Part shown: in pieces, positions 7,191 through 16,272 of the stretch
Layout of the letters: the number at the start of each line of letters is the position of its first letter
How positions within the stretch are numbered: position 1 is the first letter of the stretch
Origin: Fodinibacter sp963747405
GTDB taxonomy: Bacteria > Actinomycetota > Actinomycetes > Actinomycetales > Dermatophilaceae
Assembly: GCA_963747405.1 (NCBI GenBank)
Contig: CAVVFG010000016.1
Span: 186,001 to 250,000 of the forward strand
DNA length: 64,000 bases
Direction of reading: 5' to 3'
Notes under the pieces: model-generated
Told to the model about the DNA's origin: nothing
Database searches by the model: none
Seen by the model: the letters and a program-made list of their open reading frames with translations, nothing else
Made by a program: the position numbers and the translations under genes

Positions 7191-10142
7191 GTGACCCAGG
7201 TGATTCCCCCGTTGACGTTGAGGTCCAGCCCGTCCCCCGACCGGGCTCGGCTGGTTGATGACCTGCAGGCCGCCGGGGTGGAGGTCGACACCTCGTCTCG
7301 TCGCCTCGGTGAGTACTCGTACGACGCCTCGAACTACCGGGTGCGTCCGCTCGCGGTCACCTTTCCCCGCTCGCCTGCGCAGGTTCGCGCCGTGATCGGC
7401 CTGTGCCGTGACCATCAGGTTCCCCTGGTAGCTCGTGGCGGGGGAACCTCGATGGCCGGCAACGCGATCGGCCCGGGTGTGGTCATGGACCTCTCGCGCC
7501 ACCTGTGTCGGGTGGGCGCCATCGACGAGCAGGCCGGCACCGTCGATGTCGACCCCGGAGTGGTGCTGTCAGACCTCAGCGCGCACGTCGAGGCGTACAC
7601 CGAGGGCCGGATGACGTTCGCGCCCGACCCCTCGAGCCGCACCCGGGCGACGGTCGGCGGGGCCATCGGCAACGACGCCTGTGGCAACCACTCGGTTCGC
7701 CACGGGCGCACCAGCGACCACGTCGTCGAGCTTGACGTCGTCACGACCGACGGGTCGCTGCTGACCGCTCATCGTGGCGGGCTACGCGCCACCGACCCGG
7801 CCGATGCGCACAGTGGCCGCCGCGCGGCCGACATCACCGACCAGCTGGTCGTGCTGCGAGACCGGCACCTCCAAGCGATGCGCACCGAGCTGGGCCGCAT
7901 CCCCCGGCAGGTCAGCGGCTATCACCTGAGCCACCTGTTGCCCGAGAACGGCTTCGACATCGCCCGGGCACTGGTGGGCAGCGAGGGAAGCTGCGCGATA
8001 GTGGTCGGGGCGCGCATGCGAATCGTGGCCCGGCCCGCCCAGGGCGTGCTCGTCGTGCTCGGCTACGAGGACGTCGTCGAGGCGGCCCGCGACGTGCCGC
8101 ACCTGCTCACCGCCGACCCTGCCGCGATCGAGGGTATCGACGAGAAGATCGTCGCGACGATGCGCTGGCGCCGCGGCACTGACTCGGTCGCTGGGCTGCC
8201 GACCGGCAGGGCCTGGCTGTTCGTCGAGCTGGACGGGGAAGACCTGCCTGAGGTGCTGGGCCGGGCGCGCGCCCTCACCGCCGAGCTGACGAGTACCGGC
8301 GGAGCTGTCGGCGCCCTGGTGGTCACCGACCCCGTCGAACGGGCGATGCTGTGGCGGGTGCGTGAAGACGGCGCCGGCCTGTCGTCACGGCTCGCGCCCG
8401 AGGACGGCAGCGATACCTCCCCGGAGTCGTGGCCGGGCTGGGAGGACTCGGCCGTCGCCCCCGAGAAGCTGGCCGAATACCTCGCCGACCTTCGTGTGCT
8501 GCTCGCCGACCACGGGCTCGACGGAGTGATGTACGGCCACTTCGGGGCCGGTTGCATGCACATCCGCATCACCTTCGACCTGCGCAGCCCGCAGGGCCGG
8601 GTGGTGTTCGAACGCTTCATGCCCGAGGCCGCCAAGCTCGTTGTGAGCCACGGCGGGTCGATCTCGGGCGAGCACGGAGATGGCCGCGCCCGCAGCGAGC
8701 TGCTGCCCCTCATGTACTCGCCGCAGATGCTCGCCGCCTTCGTCGACTACCAGCAGATCTGGGACCCTGCGGGGCTGCTCTCGTGCGCCAGCCTGGCCAC
8801 GCCGGCTCTTCTCGGTGACGACCTCGCGCTCGAGGGTGTACCGGAACGGCAGTGGCGCACCGCCTTTGAGCTGAGCGCCCCGGCCGACCAGAACGGGCTC
8901 GTGCACGCGGTGCAGGCCTGTATCGGCGTCGGCAAGTGCCGCACGAGGAGCGGCGGGGTGATGTGCCCGAGCTACCGCGCCACCCGCGACGAGAAGGACT
9001 CCACGCGCGGACGGGCCCGGGTGCTGCAGGAGATGGTGCACTCGGCCCCGACGGTCGAGATCGGCTGGCAGAGCCCCGAGGTGGCCGAGGCCCTCGACCT
9101 CTGCCTGTCGTGCAAGGCGTGTTCGACCGACTGCCCGACGGGCGTCGACATGGCGACCCTGAAGTCGGAGTTTCTGCACCACCACTACCAGGGCCGGTTC
9201 CGCCCCCGGTCGCACTACGCGCTCGGTTGGCTACCGCAGTGGCTCGGCATCGCCCGCACGATGCCGGGGCTGGCCAACCGCCTCATGGCCTCACGGTTGA
9301 CGCATGTCGGTATGAAGGCCGCGGGCCTTGCCGCCGAACGATCGCTGCCCCCGCTTGCCCCTCGCGACGCCTGGGCGCGGTCGATGGCGGCCGCCGGTGC
9401 CGCTCGGCCCGGCTCGGGAAGCGGCAGCGTGCTTGTGTTCGCCGACACCTTCACCAAGGCCTTCCGACCTGAGGTGGGCGGGGCCGTCACGGCAGTCATC
9501 GGCGGCGCAGCAGAGTCGGTGGAGTGCACCGAGGACGCCTGCTGTGGCCTCACCTGGATATCCACCGGCCAGCTCGACATCGCCACGGCGCGCCTCACGC
9601 AGGCCGCCGAAGTACTCGATGACGGCACAGACCGGCCCATCGTCGTGCCCGAACCGAGTTGCGCGGCGGCCCTGCGACACGACCTGCCCCGGCTGGTCAA
9701 CTCGGCGAAGGCGCAGCGGGTCGCGGCCCGGGTGCACAGCTTCGCGGCATACTCAGCCGGGTTGGTTGGTGAGGGCCGCCTGGCCTTGCCGGGCCGGCCC
9801 TTGCCGACGCGGGCCGTCGTGCAGACGCACTGCCACGAGTACGCGGCCTTCGGCGCCTCCGTGCAGACCAAGGTGCTGGGCGCCTTCGGTATCGAACCGG
9901 TGGAAGCGACCGGATGCTGTGGGGTGGCAGGCAACTTCGGCTTCGAGGCCGAGCACTACGACCTCTCGGTCGCGGTTGCCGAACAGGGCCTGCTACCGGC
10001 CATCCGCGCCACCACCACCGACGCCAGCGTCCCGGTGCTCACCGACGGCTTCTCCTGCGCGATGCAGGTCGGCCACCTCGCCGCCGAGCGCGGCTCTCTA
10101 CACCTGGCCCAGCTCATCGACCCGAGAAAGGACCCCTCATGA
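7191..10142 (+). CDS. Fused FAD-linked 2-hydroxyacid oxidase and Fe-S (CCG) reductase
   Basis: This 983-residue protein joins a GlcD/D-2-hydroxyglutarate-dehydrogenase-like flavoprotein (about residues 20-540) to a GlpC-like iron-sulfur half (570-975). The FAD part shows LVARGGGTSMAGNAIGPG and the DPSSRTRATVGGAIGNDACG loop, and the C-lobe has YGHFGAGCMHIRIT. Two 4Fe-4S motifs follow (CIGVGKC...CP and CLSCKACSTDCP), then two CCG segments (DACCGLTW, ATGCCGVAGNFGF). Such proteins oxidise D-2-hydroxy acids and pass electrons towards quinones. Start is the GTG at 7191. Its ATGA end overlaps the next gene. The hydroxyacid it oxidises may be a cluster intermediate. Confidence 0.9.
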   Translation: MTQVIPPLTLRSSPSPDRARLVDDLQAAGVEVDTSSRRLGEYSYDASNYRVRPLAVTFPRSPAQVRAVIGLCRDHQVPLVARGGGTSMAGNAIGPGVVMDLSRHLCRVGAIDEQAGTVDVDPGVVLSDLSAHVEAYTEGRMTFAPDPSSRTRATVGGAIGNDACGNHSVRHGRTSDHVVELDVVTTDGSLLTAHRGGLRATDPADAHSGRRAADITDQLVVLRDRHLQAMRTELGRIPRQVSGYHLSHLLPENGFDIARALVGSEGSCAIVVGARMRIVARPAQGVLVVLGYEDVVEAARDVPHLLTADPAAIEGIDEKIVATMRWRRGTDSVAGLPTGRAWLFVELDGEDLPEVLGRARALTAELTSTGGAVGALVVTDPVERAMLWRVREDGAGLSSRLAPEDGSDTSPESWPGWEDSAVAPEKLAEYLADLRVLLADHGLDGVMYGHFGAGCMHIRITFDLRSPQGRVVFERFMPEAAKLVVSHGGSISGEHGDGRARSELLPLMYSPQMLAAFVDYQQIWDPAGLLSCASLATPALLGDDLALEGVPERQWRTAFELSAPADQNGLVHAVQACIGVGKCRTRSGGVMCPSYRATRDEKDSTRGRARVLQEMVHSAPTVEIGWQSPEVAEALDLCLSCKACSTDCPTGVDMATLKSEFLHHHYQGRFRPRSHYALGWLPQWLGIARTMPGLANRLMASRLTHVGMKAAGLAAERSLPPLAPRDAWARSMAAAGAARPGSGSGSVLVFADTFTKAFRPEVGGAVTAVIGGAAESVECTEDACCGLTWISTGQLDIATARLTQAAEVLDDGTDRPIVVPEPSCAAALRHDLPRLVNSAKAQRVAARVHSFAAYSAGLVGEGRLALPGRPLPTRAVVQTHCHEYAAFGASVQTKVLGAFGIEPVEATGCCGVAGNFGFEAEHYDLSVAVAEQGLLPAIRATTTDASVPVLTDGFSCAMQVGHLAAERGSLHLAQLIDPRKDPS

Positions 10143-11641
10143 CGCACGCCGCCATGACCGACACCAGCATGAGCGCGCGCGCCGAGCAGCTGATCGCTGC
10201 CGTTCCCACCGGAGTGTTCATCGACGGCGAATGGTCTGCGGCGGCATCCGGGAGGCGGTGCGATGTTGTCAACCCTGCCACCGAGGAGGTGATCGCCTCG
10301 ATCGCCGACGGCGGGCCCGAGGACGCGCGTCTCGCCATCGAGGTGGCGGCTCGCACGCAGGCCTCGTGGGGCAAGACGCCGCCACGAGTGCGCAGCGAGA
10401 TTCTTCGGCGCGCCTACGAGCTGGTCATGGAGCGCCAGGACGATCTGGCCGTGGTCATGACGACTGAGATGGGCAAGCCGTTCGCCGAGGCCAAGGGTGA
10501 GGTGGCCTACGCCGCGGAGTTCTTTCGATGGTTCTCCGAGGAGGCGGTGCGCATCGGGGGCGACGCCACCATCTCCGGAGACGGCAAGACGCGCATCATC
10601 GTCACGAAGCAGCCCGTGGGGCCTTGTGTGCTGGTCACCCCGTGGAACTTTCCCCTGGCGATGGGCACGCGCAAGATCGGGCCGGCCATCGCGGCGGGCT
10701 GCACGATGGTGTTCAAGCCGGCGCACCTGACCCCGTTGACCTCGTTCGCGCTCGTCGAGATCCTGCGCGAGGCAGGGCTGCCCAACGGGGTGTTGAACGT
10801 TGTGTGCTCGTCTGACCCGGGCTCGGTGGTGGAGCCGTGGATGAGCAGCGGCCTGGCTCGCAAGATCTCGTTCACCGGCTCGACCGCGGTCGGGGTGAAG
10901 TTGCTGGAGCAGGCTGCCCAGCACGTCATGCGCTCGTCGATGGAGCTCGGTGGCAACGCCCCGTTCATCGTGTTCGACGACGCCGACCTCGACGTCGCGG
11001 TCGAGGGGGCGATGGTGGCCAAGCTGCGCAACATGGGGGAGGCGTGCACCGCCGCGAACCGGATGTTTGTGCACCACAGTGTCGCCGACGAGTTCGCCGA
11101 CCGCCTAGCCGCGAAGATGACCGCGCTGCGGGTCGGCAACGGTCTCGACGAGGGCACCGACATCGGCCCGCTCGTGGAGCCGAAGGCGCTTGCGAAGGTC
11201 GAGGCGCTGGTGGCTGACGCGCGGGGCCGTGGCGCCCGGGTGGTCTGCGGCGGTACGGCAGTCGAGGGCGCCGGCTACTTCTACCCCCCGACCGTGCTCG
11301 CCGGCGTCGACCCTGCCTCCGACCTGATGAGCCAGGAGATCTTCGGGCCGGTGGCGCCGATCATCACGTTCGACTCCGAGGCCGAGGTGGTGGCCCTGGC
11401 CAACGACACCCCGTGGGGTCTGGTGGGTTACGTGTTCACCCGTGACGTCGACCGTGCTCTTCGCCTGAACGAGACCATCGAGGTCGGCATGCTCGGCGTC
11501 AACACCGGCCTGGTCTCGAACCCGGCCGCCCCGTTCGGCGGGGTCAAGAGCTCGGGACTAGGGCGCGAAGGGGGACGCCTCGGCATCGAGGAGTTCCTCG
11601 AGGTGAAGTACCTCGCCGTGCCGCGCAGCGTCGGAGCCTGA
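10139..11641 (+). CDS. NAD(P)-dependent aldehyde dehydrogenase, succinate-semialdehyde type
   Basis: This 500-residue ALDH-superfamily enzyme oxidises a semialdehyde to its acid. Features include VTPWNFPLAMGTRKIGPA, the FTGSTAVG nucleotide loop, the general-base glutamate in SMELGGNAPF, and the catalytic cysteine in NMGEACTAANR. The C-terminal signature PFGGVKSSGLGREGG is typical of succinate-semialdehyde dehydrogenases (GabD) and of DoeC. The ATG at 10139 overlaps the preceding stop and has AAAGGA upstream, so it is translated with the oxidase gene. With the class III aminotransferase it would complete an amine-to-acid conversion such as GABA to succinate or diaminobutyrate to aspartate. Confidence 0.9.
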   Translation: MTHAAMTDTSMSARAEQLIAAVPTGVFIDGEWSAAASGRRCDVVNPATEEVIASIADGGPEDARLAIEVAARTQASWGKTPPRVRSEILRRAYELVMERQDDLAVVMTTEMGKPFAEAKGEVAYAAEFFRWFSEEAVRIGGDATISGDGKTRIIVTKQPVGPCVLVTPWNFPLAMGTRKIGPAIAAGCTMVFKPAHLTPLTSFALVEILREAGLPNGVLNVVCSSDPGSVVEPWMSSGLARKISFTGSTAVGVKLLEQAAQHVMRSSMELGGNAPFIVFDDADLDVAVEGAMVAKLRNMGEACTAANRMFVHHSVADEFADRLAAKMTALRVGNGLDEGTDIGPLVEPKALAKVEALVADARGRGARVVCGGTAVEGAGYFYPPTVLAGVDPASDLMSQEIFGPVAPIITFDSEAEVVALANDTPWGLVGYVFTRDVDRALRLNETIEVGMLGVNTGLVSNPAAPFGGVKSSGLGREGGRLGIEEFLEVKYLAVPRSVGA

Positions 11642-11644
11642 CGC

Positions 11645-12883
11645 ATGACCGAACCATCCGCATCGACCGAGGGGTGCTCAACGCTGTCGGGTGAGCCGAG
11701 TGAGGCCGAGTACGACGACCGTCTCATCCGGGTTCGCGCTGCCATGCAGGCTCGGGGGCTGGCCGGCCTCGTGTTGACCGACCCGTCCAACCTGTACTAC
11801 CTCAGCGGGTACAACGCCTGGTCGTTCTACACCCCGCAGCTGCTGCTCGTTCCGGCCCAGGGGCCGATGGTGCTCTTTGCGCGCGACATGGACGCCCAGG
11901 GTGCCCACCGCACGACCTTCTTGCGCGGTGAGAGCGTGGTCGGGTACCCCGAGGTGCTCGTGCACCGGCGGTACGCGCACCCGTTCGACTGGGTCGGCGA
12001 ACAGATCAACCGGCGCGCCCTGCTGCCGGGCGGCGAGAAGCTGGGAGTCGAACTCGACAGCCACTACTTCTCACCCCGGGCGTTCATCGCCCTGGATGCC
12101 GCCCTGCCGCACCACCGGCTGGTCGACTGCGACGAGCTGGTCAACTGGGTGCGGGTGGTCAAGAGCGAGCACGAGATCGCAGTGATGCACACCGCAGCCC
12201 GGGTTACCACGGTGGCGATGCAGGCTGCCATCGACACGATCGGGGTCGGGGTGCCCCAGCACGTCGTAGCCGCCGAGATCGCCAAGGCTCAGGCACTGGG
12301 TGACGGCGAGGCGTGGGGTGACTTCCCGGCCATCGTGCCGATGATGCCGACCGGCGTGGCTGCCGACACCCCGCACCTGACGTGGACCGACCGGCGGTTC
12401 GTCAGGGACGAGGCCGTCGTCATCGAGCTGGCCGGGGTGCACCGGCGCTACCACGTGCCACTGGCCCGCACCTTGGTGCTCGGTCAACCGAGCGACGAGC
12501 TGCGCCGCCTCGAGGAGCCCGTCGCCGAGGGCCTGTCCAGGGTGCTCGCGCAGATGACACCAGGCACCAACGTCACCCACCTTGCTGACACCTGGAACGA
12601 GACCCTCGCCCGCCACGGCCTCTACAAGGCGAGCCGTCTGGGGTACTCCATCGGTATCGGTTACCCGCCCGACTGGGGTGAGCGCACCGTCAGCATCCGC
12701 TCCGAAGACACCACCGTTCTCGAGACCAACATGACCTTCCACGTCATCTGCGGCATGTGGATGACCGGCTACGGCTACGAGGTCTCGGAGTCGGTACGCG
12801 TCACCGAGTCGGGCGCCGAGCCGTTCACCGATTTTCCCCGAGAGCTGCTGGCCCGAAGACCACCACGAAGGAGCTACTCGTGA
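11645..12883 (+). CDS. M24-fold hydrolase, ectoine hydrolase DoeA/EutD-like
   Basis: This 412-residue protein has the creatinase-type N-domain (about 25-165) and the pita-bread C-domain (175-400). Metal-dependent M24 peptidases need Asp-Asp-His-Glu-Glu ligands, but here the expected region reads VIELAGVHRRYHVPLARTL, without the two aspartates. Metal-free members such as creatinase and ectoine hydrolase (DoeA/EutD) share that feature. GYPPDWGERTVSIR, NMTFHVICGMW and YEVSESVRVTE closely recall DoeA. It starts three bases after the ALDH stop and overlaps the next gene. The DoeB/EutE deacylase of the ectoine pathway is missing, so the substrate may be a different cyclic amidine or amide. Confidence 0.85.
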   Translation: MTEPSASTEGCSTLSGEPSEAEYDDRLIRVRAAMQARGLAGLVLTDPSNLYYLSGYNAWSFYTPQLLLVPAQGPMVLFARDMDAQGAHRTTFLRGESVVGYPEVLVHRRYAHPFDWVGEQINRRALLPGGEKLGVELDSHYFSPRAFIALDAALPHHRLVDCDELVNWVRVVKSEHEIAVMHTAARVTTVAMQAAIDTIGVGVPQHVVAAEIAKAQALGDGEAWGDFPAIVPMMPTGVAADTPHLTWTDRRFVRDEAVVIELAGVHRRYHVPLARTLVLGQPSDELRRLEEPVAEGLSRVLAQMTPGTNVTHLADTWNETLARHGLYKASRLGYSIGIGYPPDWGERTVSIRSEDTTVLETNMTFHVICGMWMTGYGYEVSESVRVTESGAEPFTDFPRELLARRPPRRSYS

Positions 12884-14148
12884 TCACCACTGTTGCCACC
12901 CTGCCCGCACGCCCTACTGACCGCCTCGTGGGCCCGCCCAGCGACGGCCGGCTGCCGTTGGCCGACCGGGCGGCGGGGCTCGTCGGGTCGTTGATCGACA
13001 GCTCGACGTCGCTGCTGGCCGCCCAGACCCACGACATCGTGCGGTTCGCGATGGGGGCCCCCGCCCCCGACCTCATGCCGTGGAAGAACTTCGCCCAGAT
13101 CGGCGAGCAGGTGTGGGACGAGTCGTCGTTCACGTACGGCGCCACCGAGGGTGAACCGGTGCTCATCGACACCCTGGTCGAGCACGGCGTCGGTGCCGCC
13201 GAGCCGTTCGTGCCCGAACGCAGCGTCATCACCTCCGGCGGTATGCAGGGCCTCGACATCGCCTGCAAGCTCTTCGTCAACCCCGGTGACCTCGTGGTCG
13301 TCGAGTCGCCCACGTACACGAACGGTTCGGGCACCGCCCTGTCGTACGGAGCCGACCTGCTCGAGGTTCCCGTCGACGACGACGGCATGGACGTCGACCG
13401 CCTGGAATCGCTGGTGAAGCAGGCCGGCCGGGCACCCAAGGTCATCTACACCATCCCGAACTTTCAGAACCCCTCAGGCGTCACCCTCAGTGAGCAGCGC
13501 CGGCGACGGCTGGTCGAGCTGGCCCACCACTGGGGCTCGGTCATCCTCGACGACGACCCGTACGGCTCTCTGCGGTTCGCGGGGTCGGCCGTGGCCGGCT
13601 TCAACGAGATCAGCCCGCACGACCCGCAGGTGTTCTCCGTGCGCACCTTCAGCAAGACCCTGGCGCCGGGACTGCGCGTCGGCTGGGTCGACGCCGACCC
13701 CAGGCTGCAGCCGCTGATCATCAACGCGAAGCAGGCCATGGACACGTGTACCAACGTGCCCGCGCAGCACATCGTGGCCGAGTTCATCCGCCGGGGCGAG
13801 CTCGACGCGCACCTGGAGCGGCTGCGAGTGGAGTACCGCAACCGGTGCGACACCATGCGCAGCGCGCTGGCCGAGCACCTCGGTGACGGGGTGCGCACCA
13901 CCACCCCCGAGGGGGGTTTCTTCCTGTGGGTGAAGCTCACCGGCGAGAACGGGAGCATCAACACCCCGCAGCTGTTCGAGATCGCCCTCGCCGAAGGGGT
14001 GGCAGTCATCCCGGGTAGCGCGCTGTCACCATCGGGTGCGTTCACCGACGCGTTCCGGGTGTGCTTCGCCTCGGTACCCTCCGACCGCATCAGGGTCGGG
14101 GTCGAACGGCTCGCCCGAGCGATCGAGAAGGCCCGCGCGGCCGCCTGA
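12880..14148 (+). CDS. PLP-dependent aminotransferase, class I/II (2-aminoadipate/MocR-like catalytic domain)
   Basis: This 422-residue fold-type-I aminotransferase lacks the GntR-type DNA-binding domain of MocR regulators, so it is a free enzyme. Characteristic segments are SFTYGATEGEPVL, ITSGGMQGLDIACKLF, YTIPNFQNPSGVTLS, DDDPYGSLRF and the PLP lysine in RTFSKTLAPGLRVGW. The GTG at 12880 overlaps the DoeA-like stop (GTGA) and is preceded by AAGGAG. Close relatives include 2-aminoadipate and aromatic or branched-chain transaminases. A second aminotransferase in one operon suggests that two amino groups, or two successive intermediates, are handled. Confidence 0.88.
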   Translation: MITTVATLPARPTDRLVGPPSDGRLPLADRAAGLVGSLIDSSTSLLAAQTHDIVRFAMGAPAPDLMPWKNFAQIGEQVWDESSFTYGATEGEPVLIDTLVEHGVGAAEPFVPERSVITSGGMQGLDIACKLFVNPGDLVVVESPTYTNGSGTALSYGADLLEVPVDDDGMDVDRLESLVKQAGRAPKVIYTIPNFQNPSGVTLSEQRRRRLVELAHHWGSVILDDDPYGSLRFAGSAVAGFNEISPHDPQVFSVRTFSKTLAPGLRVGWVDADPRLQPLIINAKQAMDTCTNVPAQHIVAEFIRRGELDAHLERLRVEYRNRCDTMRSALAEHLGDGVRTTTPEGGFFLWVKLTGENGSINTPQLFEIALAEGVAVIPGSALSPSGAFTDAFRVCFASVPSDRIRVGVERLARAIEKARAAA

Positions 14149-14158
14149 GCGGGGCAAG

Positions 14159-15475
14159 ATGTCGCAGCAGCCGGTTGACGGCGTGACCGCCGCAGTTGAC
14201 GAGGCCGACCTCGTGGCGCTCACCCGCGCCCTGATTCGCGGCGGGGGCGAGAACCCCGGCGGTACCGAGCAGCAGACCGTCGACGTGCTCGCCGAGGCGT
14301 GCCGGCGGCGCGGGATGGAGGTGGTGGTGACAGAGGTCTCGCCGGGTCGGCCCAACCTGGTAGCCACCCTCTGGCCCGAGCGTCACGGCCACGAACCCGG
14401 CCGGGGCGCCGACGCAGACCGTCCATCCGGGGCCCAGCCCCACGGCCTGCTCTTTCTCGGTCACTCCGACGTCGTACCGGCCGGAGCCGGCTGGCGGGTC
14501 GACCCCTTCGAGGCGGTCGTCGAGGATGACCGGATCATCGGCCGGGGATCGACCGACATGAAGGGCGGGCTGGCAGCGATCCTGGTCGCCATCGATGCTG
14601 TTCGCGCGTCGCGGGCGGCTCTGGCCGGGCCGGTCACGCTCGCGTGCACGGTAGATGAGGAGGACCTGGGCCTCGGCGTACGCGCCCTGGTCGAGTCCTT
14701 CTCACCCGACATCAGCCGTGCCCGCAACGACCCGGCGAACCATGACGGCCTCGACCCGACGGCTTACGCCGGTTGCATCGTGGCCGAGCCCACCGACCTG
14801 GAGGTGGTGCGCGGCTGTCGCGGTGACGCGTACTTCGAGCTGCACGTGTCGGGGGTGCCGGCGCACTCCGGTCGACCTTCTGACGGCCGCAACGCGATCG
14901 ACGCCATGAGCAAGGTCATCACCCTCATCGGTGACGACCACCAGCGGCTGACCGGGGCGCCCACCGAGCTGCTCGGTTCGGGCACGTGGAGCGTCGGGAG
15001 GATCGAAGGGGGCACCGGGACCTCGATCGTCGCGGCCGAGGCGCACTTGTGGGCCGACCGCCGCTTGATGCCAGATGAGGACGCCGAGCAGGTACTGGCG
15101 GCGTTTCTCCACAGCGTCGAGGCGGCCCGGGTCGCGACCGATGGCATCACGGTGACCGGTGAGGTGACGATGCAGATGCCGGGGTTCGCCACAGCAGCCG
15201 ACCACCCGCTCGTGAGGTCTGCGGTGGCCACAGGCCAGGCTCTCGGGCTCGAGGCGCCCGTGACCGGCTGGACCGCGGCCTGTGACGGGGGCTTCATCGA
15301 TCGCGACCTCAACATACCCACGATCGTGCTCGGGCCCGGCAGCATCAACGACGAGGCGCATCAGGTGAACGAGTCAGTCGCGGTGGCTGACCTGGTGAGG
15401 GCCGCCACGTGGTACGCCGGGCTCATCACCGCCGTTTGTACGATGGTAGACAAAAGAGCAGAACCGGGTCGGTGA
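14159..15475 (+). CDS. M20-family amidohydrolase (ArgE/DapE/ACY1-like)
   Basis: This 438-residue zinc-dependent hydrolase has the two-domain M20 layout. Metal and catalytic residues are visible in FLGHSDVVPAG (His, Asp), GRGSTDMKGG (bridging Asp), CTVDEEDLG (Glu-Glu), AEPTD, and the C-terminal histidine in DEAHQVNE. The central dimerisation domain carries SGVPAHSGRPSDGRNAID. The family removes N-acyl, N-succinyl or N-carbamoyl groups from amino acids, so it may deacylate a product of the DoeA-like enzyme or the amidase. It starts 10 bases after the aminotransferase. It is not the DoeB type, which belongs to the AstE/aspartoacylase fold. Confidence 0.87.
   Translation: MSQQPVDGVTAAVDEADLVALTRALIRGGGENPGGTEQQTVDVLAEACRRRGMEVVVTEVSPGRPNLVATLWPERHGHEPGRGADADRPSGAQPHGLLFLGHSDVVPAGAGWRVDPFEAVVEDDRIIGRGSTDMKGGLAAILVAIDAVRASRAALAGPVTLACTVDEEDLGLGVRALVESFSPDISRARNDPANHDGLDPTAYAGCIVAEPTDLEVVRGCRGDAYFELHVSGVPAHSGRPSDGRNAIDAMSKVITLIGDDHQRLTGAPTELLGSGTWSVGRIEGGTGTSIVAAEAHLWADRRLMPDEDAEQVLAAFLHSVEAARVATDGITVTGEVTMQMPGFATAADHPLVRSAVATGQALGLEAPVTGWTAACDGGFIDRDLNIPTIVLGPGSINDEAHQVNESVAVADLVRAATWYAGLITAVCTMVDKRAEPGR
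15442..15455. promoter_or_regulatory. Degenerate copy of the GntR operator
   Basis: GATGGTAGACAAAA matches 10 of 14 positions of the operator GATTGTTGACAATC. It lies inside the 3' end of the M20 gene, just ahead of the GntR gene at 15508. It might allow separate autoregulation of the regulator, but could be chance. Confidence 0.3.
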
Positions 15476-15507
15476 CGAGTTCTCGTCGAGCGAAGGAGCG
15501 CAGCGGC

Positions 15508-16272
15508 ATGGTTGAGAGGCGAACGCCCCTCGGAAGTGGGCCTGAAATGGTCCCCATCGTGCAGGACTCGATGTCCACGCTCATCGCGCGCCAGCTGCGC
15601 GACGCGATCGCCCGCGGCGAGTTCACCCCCGGCCAGCAGCTGCTCGAGACTCAGCTGGCCTTGCGTCTGGGTGTGAGCCGAGGCCCGCTGCGCGAGGCCA
15701 TGCAGCGGTTGTCGCAGGAAGGCCTGCTCGACAGCTTTCGCAACCGTGGGGTGTTCGTCATGCAGCTCGACGACGCGGCGATCGCGGACATGTTCCTGGC
15801 CCGGACGGCGATTGAGCGAGCGGCGCTGGGCCAGCTCATTGCCACGGGCCGCCATCGCCAGGCCACCGTGCTGGGTGACCTCGCTGACGCGATGGACGAC
15901 TACCGCGAGACCCCGTCGAGCCCCGAGGTCTCGCAGCTCGACATGCAGTTTCACGAGACGCTGGTGGCGCTCAGCGAAAGCCCCCGCCTGCAACGGATGC
16001 ACGCCGCGATGATCACCCAGGTGCGCATGTGCCTGACGCAGATGCAGCACACCTACGACTCGGTCGAACCACGGCTCAAGGAGCACCGTCTGCTGGCCGA
16101 GGCGATTGCCGCAGGTGACGCCGAGCTGGCCGATCGCCGACTTCTCGAGCACATGCGCGACGGGGTGCGGCGACTTCGCGAGGGGGTGGCGTACTCGGCC
16201 GGCACGTCAGTCGCCGGTAAGAAACAGGCGACCGAGCCCGGGTACGCTGACGGTTCGTCCCGCCAGGCGTAA
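15508..16272 (+). CDS. GntR-family regulator with FCD domain, probable controller of the catabolic cluster
   Basis: This 254-residue protein has a GntR winged helix at about residues 20-85 (LARQLRDAIARGEFTPGQQL and LGVSRGPLREAMQRLSQEGL). An all-helical FCD effector domain follows at about 95-225, with ligand-pocket residues in QLDMQFHETLVAL and the closing LLEHMRD. The ATG at 15508 has AAGGAG nine bases upstream. It is the last gene of the run starting at 5904, and its 3' end overlaps the convergent racemase gene by 66 bases. Three palindromes in the three divergent promoter regions of the cluster are its likely targets. Confidence 0.9.
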   Translation: MVERRTPLGSGPEMVPIVQDSMSTLIARQLRDAIARGEFTPGQQLLETQLALRLGVSRGPLREAMQRLSQEGLLDSFRNRGVFVMQLDDAAIADMFLARTAIERAALGQLIATGRHRQATVLGDLADAMDDYRETPSSPEVSQLDMQFHETLVALSESPRLQRMHAAMITQVRMCLTQMQHTYDSVEPRLKEHRLLAEAIAAGDAELADRRLLEHMRDGVRRLREGVAYSAGTSVAGKKQATEPGYADGSSRQA

